This document shows, in pieces, positions 1 through 6,840 of a stretch of DNA of 64,000 bases. Position numbers and translations under genes: made by a program. The stretch spans positions 3,100,001 through 3,164,000 of the forward strand of contig OZ254079.1 of NCBI GenBank assembly GCA_965267475.1, written 5' to 3'. The stretch's first letter is position 1. Each line of letters opens with the position of its first letter. The stretch is from JBCBKU01 sp965267475 (GTDB lineage: Bacteria; Pseudomonadota; Alphaproteobacteria; Rhodobacterales; Rhodobacteraceae). The notes beneath the pieces were generated by a model. The model did no database searches. It saw only the letters and a list, made by a program, of their open reading frames with translations, and was not told the origin of the DNA.

Positions 1-477
1 CTGGTCGCCAAGGCCGGTCTGAATGTCGTCTCGCTGCCCATGTGCAATATGTACTTGCAAGACCGCTATGCCGACCGAACTCCGCGTTGGCGTGGCATTA
101 CGCTGGTCCATGAAATGAAGGCGCGGGGGATCCCTGTGGCCTTTGCCTCCGACAACACGCGGGATCCGTTCTATGCCTACGGCGACATGGACATGATCGA
201 GGTGATGCGCGAAGCGACGCGGATCGGCCATCTGGACCATTCCCGCGACGACTGGCCAAGCGCCTTCGTCTGCACACCGACCGATATCTGCGGCTTTGGC
301 ATTCAGGATCTGAAACCTGGCCACCCGGCGGATATGGTCATTTGCAACGCACGGTCCTGGACGGAGCTTTTCGCGCGCCCGCAATCCGACCGGATCGTGC
401 TTCGTGCAGGGCAAGCCATTGATCGCACACTGCCTGCCTATTCCGAACTCGACGATGTGATGGAGGACGCCCCATGA
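1..477 (+). CDS. Cytosine deaminase-like amidohydrolase (3' part only)
   Basis: C-terminal part of a metal-dependent amidohydrolase; the reading frame is open from the window edge, so the N-terminus lies outside. The stretch RRGIT-like (here RWRGITLVHEMKARGIP), then ASDNTRDPFYAYGDMDM, matches the cytosine deaminase branch, where the Asp of the SDN/HDD segment is a catalytic metal-site residue. The end (GFGIQDLKPGHPADMVI) is the usual beta-strand return of amidohydrolases. The stop overlaps the next start as ATGA (474-477), so it is the first visible gene of an operon with an FAD oxidase, two quinone reductases and a creatininase homologue. Substrate could be cytosine or another N-heterocycle; family sure, substrate unknown. 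Confidence 0.8.
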   Translation: MVAKAGLNVVSLPMCNMYLQDRYADRTPRWRGITLVHEMKARGIPVAFASDNTRDPFYAYGDMDMIEVMREATRIGHLDHSRDDWPSAFVCTPTDICGFGIQDLKPGHPADMVICNARSWTELFARPQSDRIVLRAGQAIDRTLPAYSELDDVMEDAP

Positions 478-1868
478 ACATAGACGCTGCCAAAGCCGCC
501 CTGTCCCATCTGGATATCGAGACGTCAGAAACCGCGATCAAAGCCGCGTCGCGGGATTTCTTCTGGTATTCACCCGTGCTGAAGGACCGGCTGGATCACG
601 TGGTCGCCGATTTCGTCGTGCGGCCCCGGTCCGAGGCCGAGGTGATCGAGATCCTGCGCGTCTGCTATGCCCATGACGTGCCGGTGACGACCCGTGGCGC
701 CGGAACGGGCAACTATGGCCAGGCCATGCCGCTGGCGGGTGGCTGCGTCATGCACCTGCGTTTTCTCGACAAGGTGAAAGAGATCCAACCGGGTCGGGTC
801 ATCTGTGAACCAGGCGTTCTTCTGAAAGACCTCGACAAGGCCTGCAAGGAAGGCTCGGGCCAGGAAATCCGCATGTTTTCCTCGACCTGGGCGACGGCGA
901 CGATCGGCGGGTTCATCGCGGGCGGATCAGGCGGTGTCGGGTCCTGCACCTGGGGCGCGCTCCGCGATCTTGGCAATATCATCCGCCTTCGGGTCGTGAC
1001 GATGGAGGAAGACCCACAGATCATCCAGTTCCGGGGCGAAGAACTGGCCCGCGTCAGCCACGCCTACGGGACCAACGGGATCATCACAGAAATCGAGATG
1101 CCCTTGGCTCCGGCCTATGACTGGGTTGAGATCTTCGTGGGCACCGATGATTTCATGGCGGCCGCACGATTTGCCGAGGAACTGGCGAACGAAGACGGGA
1201 TCCTGATCAAGCTGGCGTCGGTCTATGAGGCACCGGTCGCGAAATCCTATTTTCAGCGTGTCGCACCCTATGTCGAGGACATCACTAACCTGATCGGGCT
1301 GATGGTGGCACCCCATGCGATGGATGCGTTCCAGGTGTTTCTGGATCGCCGGCCCGAAGCGCGGTTGATCTATCGCTCGGACGACAACGATTGGGACCGG
1401 GGCCCTGGCCCTGTCTTCGAATACGGGTGGAACCACACGACCTTGCGCGCGCTCAAAGTCGACCCGTCGATCACCTATCTTCAGGTTCGGTTCGGGCATC
1501 CCGACCATCTTGAAAAGGTTGAAAAGATGCGCGACGCGCTGTCGCCCGAAGTCCTTCATCACCTTGAAGTCATGCGCGAAGGCGGCAGGGTCATGTTTGC
1601 GGGGCTGAGCCTTGTGAAATTCACAACCGAAGATCGGCTGGATGAAATCATCCAGATCCACGAAGACGCGGGCTGCATGATCTTCAACCCGCATCGCTAC
1701 ACGCTGGAAGAAGGCGGGCGCCAGACGGTCGATGACCGTCAGTTGAAGTTCAAACAGCAGGCCGATCCGAAGGGCCTTTTGAACCCCGGAAAGATGATCG
1801 CCTGGGACGATCCTGATTGGTCCTATGACCGGATGTACGCCTATCCGAAGCTACAGGCCGCCGAATGA
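474..1868 (+). CDS. FAD-binding oxidoreductase (GlcD/PCMH type)
   Basis: 464-residue FAD-linked oxidase. The PCMH FAD-binding domain spans roughly residues 35-215, with the VRPRSEAEVIEILRVCY start, the glycine-rich TTRGAGTGNYGQAMPL loop that holds the FAD pyrophosphate, and GGFIAGGSGGVGS further on. The C-terminus ends in the family-typical LKFKQQADPKGLLNPGKMI. ATG at 474 overlaps the deaminase stop and has GGAGG at 462-466. It probably oxidises a small hydroxy or heterocyclic acid, passing electrons to oxygen, cytochrome or quinone; the two following flavodoxin-fold reductases may be redox partners. Substrate cannot be told from sequence. Confidence 0.85.
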   Translation: MNIDAAKAALSHLDIETSETAIKAASRDFFWYSPVLKDRLDHVVADFVVRPRSEAEVIEILRVCYAHDVPVTTRGAGTGNYGQAMPLAGGCVMHLRFLDKVKEIQPGRVICEPGVLLKDLDKACKEGSGQEIRMFSSTWATATIGGFIAGGSGGVGSCTWGALRDLGNIIRLRVVTMEEDPQIIQFRGEELARVSHAYGTNGIITEIEMPLAPAYDWVEIFVGTDDFMAAARFAEELANEDGILIKLASVYEAPVAKSYFQRVAPYVEDITNLIGLMVAPHAMDAFQVFLDRRPEARLIYRSDDNDWDRGPGPVFEYGWNHTTLRALKVDPSITYLQVRFGHPDHLEKVEKMRDALSPEVLHHLEVMREGGRVMFAGLSLVKFTTEDRLDEIIQIHEDAGCMIFNPHRYTLEEGGRQTVDDRQLKFKQQADPKGLLNPGKMIAWDDPDWSYDRMYAYPKLQAAE

Positions 1869-1893
1869 AACGATGCTCGCCCCCAACGCGACC

Positions 1894-1938
1894 CGGAATT
1901 TTGAAAAATTCCGTTCCGTTTTTCGCGTCGAAAAACGG
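1894..1938. repeat. Tandem perfect hairpins between FAD oxidase and first quinone reductase
   Basis: Two adjacent inverted repeats. The first pairs 1894-1902 with 1905-1913 (A/T-rich core). The second pairs CCGTTTTTCG (1916-1925) with CGAAAAACGG (1929-1938), a perfect 10-bp stem with loop CGT. The same architecture recurs at 48034-48080. Lying inside an operon, it could be an mRNA processing or stability element, or an internal terminator. Confidence 0.75.
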
Positions 1939-1947
1939 GCGCGCCTG

Positions 1948-2526
1948 ATGAAAGCGCTCGTCCTGTTTGCCCACCCCTGCCCGGAAAGCTTTTCAGCCGC
2001 CTTGCACACAACTGTCGTCAACACGCTCGTCGACAAGGGCTGGGATGTGGATGACTGCGACCTGAACGCGGAAGCGTTCCAACCGGTTCTGACGGAAGAG
2101 GAACGGCGAAACTATCACGAAGAACCAGACAACATCGGACCGGTGCAATCTTACGTGGACCGGCTGATGGCGGCTGATGCGCTGGTGATGGTGTTCCCTG
2201 TCTGGAACTTCGGCTATCCCGCTATTCTGAAGGGGTTTCTTGACCGCGTCTTCCTGCCGGGCGTGTCCTTCAAGCTGGTGGACGGCAAGGTCAAACCGAA
2301 CTTGACGCATATCCGGAAACTCGCTGCCGTGACGACCTATGGCGGCACACGGCTGCGCGCGGCGCTTGTGGGCGACCCGCCCCGGAAGTCGGTGACCCGC
2401 GCCGTCTGGCATGTCTGCCGACCCGAGAAAATGCGCTATCTCGCGCTTTACGACATGAACCGTGCGACCGATGCCCAGCGCACAGGCTTCCTTGACCGCG
2501 TGGGCCGAGAAATGCAGGTTTTCTGA
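1948..2526 (+). CDS. NAD(P)H:quinone oxidoreductase, flavodoxin fold
   Basis: 192-residue cytosolic protein of the flavodoxin_2 (NQO/MdaB) family. The N-terminus MKALVLFAHPCPESFSAAL is the beta1-loop that binds the FMN/FAD phosphate; VFPVWNFGYPAILKGFLDRV is the second flavin-contact loop with the family WxxxPAxLKGxxDR pattern. The ATG at 1948 is chosen because it begins directly at the conserved first strand; an upstream in-frame ATG at 1825 would run through the upstream gene and the hairpins. The stop is followed one base later by a paralogue. Likely two-electron reduction of a quinone-like or heteroaromatic product of the pathway; substrate is inferred only. Confidence 0.85.
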   Translation: MKALVLFAHPCPESFSAALHTTVVNTLVDKGWDVDDCDLNAEAFQPVLTEEERRNYHEEPDNIGPVQSYVDRLMAADALVMVFPVWNFGYPAILKGFLDRVFLPGVSFKLVDGKVKPNLTHIRKLAAVTTYGGTRLRAALVGDPPRKSVTRAVWHVCRPEKMRYLALYDMNRATDAQRTGFLDRVGREMQVF

Positions 2527-2527
2527 C

Positions 2528-3160
2528 ATGCGCGCATTGATCCTTTATTGTCATCCGAAGCCGAACAGCTTCACCGCCGCTGTGCGCGATGTCGTGACCG
2601 AGAAACTGGCCGTGACCGGGGCCGAAATCCGCGTCATCGATCTTTATGCGGCCGGGTTCGATCCAAATCTCACGGCATCGGATCTTGAAGAATATGAAGA
2701 CACGACGCTCAACACCCGAAAAGTGCAAAGCGATGTCGATGACCTGCGCTGGTGCGACACATTGATCTTCGTCTATCCGACCTGGTGGTACGGCCTTCCG
2801 GCGCGGTTGAAAGGATGGCTCGACCGCGTGCTCGTTCCCGGTGTCGCCTTCGCGATGCCGGCTGAGGGCGAGAACATTCGCCCCGAACTGACCCACATCA
2901 CCTGCCTTGGCGTGTTCACGACTTGCGGGGCAAGCTGGTGGTTGACCCGGTGGATCGGGGCGCCCGGACGCCGCACGCTGATGCGGGGGCTCCGGCTTCT
3001 TTGTGCGCCACGTTGCAAGACGGCTTTTGCCGCGCATTACCTGATGGACAGCTCAACGGACGCCTCTCGTAAGGCGCATCTGACCCGCGTCGGGCGCGCC
3101 ATGGATAGGTTGATCGGGCGCGCCCCGTCGAATAACGCGCGACCGGCGGTGGCCGAATGA
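2528..3160 (+). CDS. NAD(P)H:quinone oxidoreductase paralogue
   Basis: 210-residue paralogue of the preceding gene, same flavodoxin_2 fold: MRALILYCHPKPNSFTAAV at the flavin phosphate loop and VYPTWWYGLPARLKGWLDRV at the flavin-contact loop. Only one base separates it from the upstream stop, and its own stop overlaps the creatininase start as ATGA (3157-3160). Two adjacent NQO-like reductases in one operon may form a heterodimer or act on successive intermediates. Residues after about 185 form a short basic tail not needed for the fold. Confidence 0.85.
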   Translation: MRALILYCHPKPNSFTAAVRDVVTEKLAVTGAEIRVIDLYAAGFDPNLTASDLEEYEDTTLNTRKVQSDVDDLRWCDTLIFVYPTWWYGLPARLKGWLDRVLVPGVAFAMPAEGENIRPELTHITCLGVFTTCGASWWLTRWIGAPGRRTLMRGLRLLCAPRCKTAFAAHYLMDSSTDASRKAHLTRVGRAMDRLIGRAPSNNARPAVAE

Positions 3161-3948
3161 CCCGCCGGCTGGACTGGGCAGACTATCGGTCGGCCGAATA
3201 CGGGGCGGTCGACACCGGGACCATTGCTATCCTGCCCACCGCGGCGATCGAGCAGCACGGGCCGCATCTGCCGGTCGGCACTGATACGATGATCGCCGAG
3301 GGGATGCTGGCCGAGTTACGACGCGCCTGTCCGGACGATCTGGATATCCGCATCCTGCCGGTGCAGGCAGTCGGTAAATCCAATGAGCATATCGAGGCGC
3401 CGGGCACCCTGTCCTTGTCGGCGGAAACCGCCTTGGCCGCCTGGCGCGAAATCGGGCTGGCCGTCGCGCGCGCAGGCGTGCGCAAGATCGCCATCGTGAA
3501 TTCCCATGGCGGCAACCTGGATCTGATCTCGATCCTGTCGCGCGAATTGCGCGTGCGGGCGGGTATGTTGGCCGTGAAGTGCCAATGGGGCAGTTTCGGC
3601 CATCCGGAAGGGATGTATTCCGACCGGGAACTGGCGTTCGGGATCCATGGCGGGGATCGCGAGACCTCACTGATGCTGCATTTCCGGCCGGACACGGTCG
3701 ACATGGGCGCAGCGCAGGATTTCGTTTCGGCCGCCGAAACCGCAGCGATCCAGCCAATTGGGCCGATATCCTTCGGTTGGGTCGCGCGAGACCTCAATCC
3801 GGCCGGGGTTGTCGGCGAAGCGCATCTGGCCAGCGCCGAGAAAGGGGAGGCCACCTGCCGGCATCAAGTCGCCGGGTTGATCGAACTTCTCCGACAAATG
3901 CGTGACACGGATATCGCGGGGCTTGCACCGACCCAGCCGGAAACGTGA
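3157..3948 (+). CDS. Creatininase family amidohydrolase
   Basis: 263 residues of the creatininase / creatinine amidohydrolase family. Metal-binding motifs are visible in order: AAIEQHGPHLPVGTD near residue 30, IVNSHGGNLD near residue 115, and HGGDRETS near residue 160. These supply the His, Asp and Glu ligands of the binuclear metal centre. Members hydrolyse cyclic amides (creatinine), formamidopyrimidines or peptide ends, so the name does not fix the substrate. The operon context with a cytosine deaminase-like enzyme and an FAD oxidase suggests ring opening of an N-heterocycle (inference). ATGA overlap with the upstream gene implies coupled translation. Confidence 0.85.
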   Translation: MTRRLDWADYRSAEYGAVDTGTIAILPTAAIEQHGPHLPVGTDTMIAEGMLAELRRACPDDLDIRILPVQAVGKSNEHIEAPGTLSLSAETALAAWREIGLAVARAGVRKIAIVNSHGGNLDLISILSRELRVRAGMLAVKCQWGSFGHPEGMYSDRELAFGIHGGDRETSLMLHFRPDTVDMGAAQDFVSAAETAAIQPIGPISFGWVARDLNPAGVVGEAHLASAEKGEATCRHQVAGLIELLRQMRDTDIAGLAPTQPET

Positions 3949-3997
3949 GTGTTCACCAAGGGGCGCTCGCGGACCGTAGGGACAGACGCGCGTGACG

Positions 3998-5869
3998 TCA
4001 GACCGCCTCATCCAATTGCGGCGCATCTCCTTCACCGCCATTGTCCGCAGCGGCAGAACCCAACTGAAACCTCATCATGCCAGAGTGCAGGTCTCTGGCT
4101 TCACCGCTCAACGTGGTCAGTGCGGCATTCGTTTCTTCGAACATGGCCGCGTTCTGCTGGGTCGACTGATCAAGGCCGTTCACCGCCGAATTGATCTCGC
4201 CGATCCCCGCGGACTGGCCCGCGGACATGCCGGCGATGTCGTCCACCCGATCCGCGATGTCCGAGATCGAGCCAAGGATCTGCTTCAGCGCCTCGCCTGA
4301 ACGCGACACCAATGCGACGCCCCTTCCGACAGTTTCGCCGCTTGTCTCGATGATACGCCCGATTTCTTGCGCCGCTTCCGAAGATCGGCTGGCCAGTGCC
4401 CGAACTTCTGCGGCAACAACGGCAAATCCGTGGCCCGCATCGCCGGCACGCGCCGCTTCCACCCCGGCATTCAACGCCAGAAGATTGGTCTGAAACGCGA
4501 TATCCTCGATCACAGTGATGATCCTGGCGATCTGGCCTGAATTGTCTTCGATTTCGTTCATGGCGCCGACGGTATCCTCGACGACCTTTTCGCCCTCTTC
4601 CGCGCTGGCCCGCGCCGTGACCACAAGGGTCAGGGCATCGCTTGTCGCCGAAGCCGCCTGATTGACCCCTTTGGTAAGTTCATCGAGTGCGGCAGCCGTT
4701 TCCTCAAGTGACGCGGCCTGGCTTTCGGTCCGCTTGGCCAGACCATCCGCCGCGGCGCTCAACGCATCGCTGTCGCCGAGGATCGCTTCAGTCTTGCTCA
4801 ACGTGTCGGTGATGGCTCCGCGCAGCTCTTGCAGGGCCAGATTGAAATCCAGCCGAAGTTGTTCGTAAGCCTCCGGAAAGGGGTCGTCGATGGTGAAGGA
4901 CAGATCCCCCGACGACAGCGCCGCAAGCCCCTTGCCAAGACGTTCGACCACACCTTTTTGGGCCGCCGCAGCAGCCGCGCGTTCGGCGTTTCGTTCGTCT
5001 TGCGCCTGTTTTTCCTTGGCAAGCCTGTCCCGTTCTTCTTCGGCGCGGGCTTCTGCAGCGCGCTGTTCAGCTTGCGCGCGTTCACGCTGCTCTCGTTGAT
5101 GGGCCTCTTCCTCTTCCCGCCTCGCTTCCTCGGACCGTTGCTTTTCCTCAGCCAACCGATCCGCATCGACCAGACTGTCGCGAAAGGCCTCGATCGCGCG
5201 GCCAAGCTGACCGATTTCATCGCGGCGGTCGGCTTCCGGCACATCGATATCACGCTTGCCGCCCTGCAACTTGTCGATCAGGGCAACCACGCTGCTGATC
5301 GGCCGCGAAACGGACAAAGCGACAAAAAACAACATGGCCGCGAATGCAATGAACGAGGCCACGCCGATCAGTCCGGCCATGAGATAAGCGTCTTCGATCT
5401 TGGTCGTGATGTCAGTGCGAGAGAACGCAAGATACAGAACGCCCACATCCGTTTCCTCTCGCAAAAGCGGCGTGCGAAGCACCACAAGATCGCCTTGCTC
5501 CAAGCGCGCTGCGCCTTCTTCGTCGGCAAGCGTTTCGACCAACGGATCCCATTCCAGGTTCCAGACCTCGCCCGCCTGATCCCGCGCGAATTCTTCACCA
5601 CCCGAGAAGACCTGCGCGAACACGAACGCATCCAGATCTTCAAGTCCACGCAAAGACTGCGCCACCAGCCCATCGTTGAAGTCCCAAAGCGCCTCGGTCA
5701 GCGGGGGTGTGATAAACGTCTCGGTCAAAACGATTTTCTCTTCGAACGTCGCCAAAAGACCCGAAGACAAACGGTTCGCCCAAAACGCCGTCAAAGCCAG
5801 GACCAGAGCAAGCAGACCAATCAGCCCGGGCACCAGGAGCTTGCCCTTGATCGACAGGTTTTTCAGCAC
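3998..5869 (-). CDS. Methyl-accepting chemotaxis protein
   Basis: 623-residue chemoreceptor with a GTG start at 5869. A membrane segment at about residues 12-33, a periplasmic sensor of about 125 residues, a second membrane segment at about 160-185, then a HAMP region (SRPISSVVALIDKL). A long charged Glu/Arg/Ala coiled coil (about 238-310) separates it from a second HAMP-like part and the signalling domain, whose hairpin tip reads FQTNLLALNAGVEAARAG. No CheR-docking pentapeptide is seen at the C-terminus. It is divergent from a solute-binding protein gene, which could present ligand to it (inference). The sensor domain is not one I can name. Confidence 0.92.
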   Translation of the reverse strand: MLKNLSIKGKLLVPGLIGLLALVLALTAFWANRLSSGLLATFEEKIVLTETFITPPLTEALWDFNDGLVAQSLRGLEDLDAFVFAQVFSGGEEFARDQAGEVWNLEWDPLVETLADEEGAARLEQGDLVVLRTPLLREETDVGVLYLAFSRTDITTKIEDAYLMAGLIGVASFIAFAAMLFFVALSVSRPISSVVALIDKLQGGKRDIDVPEADRRDEIGQLGRAIEAFRDSLVDADRLAEEKQRSEEARREEEEAHQREQRERAQAEQRAAEARAEEERDRLAKEKQAQDERNAERAAAAAAQKGVVERLGKGLAALSSGDLSFTIDDPFPEAYEQLRLDFNLALQELRGAITDTLSKTEAILGDSDALSAAADGLAKRTESQAASLEETAAALDELTKGVNQAASATSDALTLVVTARASAEEGEKVVEDTVGAMNEIEDNSGQIARIITVIEDIAFQTNLLALNAGVEAARAGDAGHGFAVVAAEVRALASRSSEAAQEIGRIIETSGETVGRGVALVSRSGEALKQILGSISDIADRVDDIAGMSAGQSAGIGEINSAVNGLDQSTQQNAAMFEETNAALTTLSGEARDLHSGMMRFQLGSAAADNGGEGDAPQLDEAV

Positions 5870-6058
5870 CGACTTGGCCCCCGAAATTCGTATTCCGCCC
5901 GGACCCTATGCCCCCAAGGTTGCACAAGGTTTAATGGGCGGCGGCCCAAAAAACCTCAGCCGTTTACCCCGTCCTTACACCTCGCCTTTACGAGCACGTC
6001 ACCGCCCGCCCGGGATCGCTGGGCCGGGACCACCGGAAACAGATCAAGGATCCTGCCC

Positions 6059-6805
6059 ATGACGAACCCGACCCGCCGCCAGGCCTTAAAGCTCACCGGC
6101 GCCGCAGCCGTTACTGCCGCCGTCGGCCCAAGCCTGCCTGCCTTCGCCGCCCCGGCCTTCAAGTTCGTGCGCATCGCCGGACTTGCCGAACAGGCCGTCG
6201 GGGAAGAGCTTTTGATGGAAGTGTATCGGCGCGCCAATATCGAGATCTCGATCACACCGATGCCGGGAAAACGCGCGCTTCAGGAAGCCTCCAGCGGTAA
6301 GATGGACGGCGAAACGCTGCGCGTCTTTGCCCTTGGCGAGAACGTCAAATCGCTGATCCGGGTGCCCACAGCCCTGTCGAGCCTGCAAACCGTCGCCTTC
6401 GCCAAACGCGGCGCGAACGTCAACGTCGAGAAGAAAGACGATCTGAACAACTATTCCAGCGTCATCGTGACCGGTGTCCTGCACACCCACGCTATTACCG
6501 AGGGCGTGTCGAACGTGAACGAGGTGTCGGATCCTGGGGCGATGTTCAAGCTTGTGAATGCGGGCCGGGCGGATCTGGCGCTGACCAGCTATCTTGATGG
6601 ACTGGCCTCGATCAAGAAGCTTGGGTTCGACGACATCGTGAACATCGAACCGGCGCTGAATGACCAGCCACTGTTCCACTATGTCCATGAATCCAAGAAA
6701 GATATCGTGGCGACGGTCGATCCGATCATCAAGGAAATGGACATGTCTGGCGAACTGGCCGAACTGCGCAAGAAGCTGGAAGACGACTATATCGCCAGCC
6801 TTTGA
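6059..6805 (+). CDS. Tat-exported periplasmic solute-binding protein (orphan)
   Basis: 248 residues. The N-terminus has a twin-arginine signal (TRRQALKLTG, then an Ala-rich stretch ending AFAAPA), so the mature protein is periplasmic. The rest resembles the SBP_bac_3-type substrate-binding fold used by amino-acid ABC transporters and by sensor domains. ATG at 6059 has AAGGA at 6046-6050. There is no permease or ATPase gene beside it, unlike a normal transporter operon; the neighbour is a divergent chemoreceptor. It may act as a ligand-presenting protein for taxis or signalling, or work with a transporter elsewhere. The ligand is unknown. Confidence 0.75.
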   Translation: MTNPTRRQALKLTGAAAVTAAVGPSLPAFAAPAFKFVRIAGLAEQAVGEELLMEVYRRANIEISITPMPGKRALQEASSGKMDGETLRVFALGENVKSLIRVPTALSSLQTVAFAKRGANVNVEKKDDLNNYSSVIVTGVLHTHAITEGVSNVNEVSDPGAMFKLVNAGRADLALTSYLDGLASIKKLGFDDIVNIEPALNDQPLFHYVHESKKDIVATVDPIIKEMDMSGELAELRKKLEDDYIASL

Positions 6806-6840
6806 AGCTTTTCCGCCGGGGCGCAAACTGCGCCCTGGTG

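Noticed and set aside
927..1694. 255-codon minus-strand frame opposite the FAD oxidase
   Set aside because: Mirror of a well-supported coding gene, no ribosome binding site and no recognisable motif.
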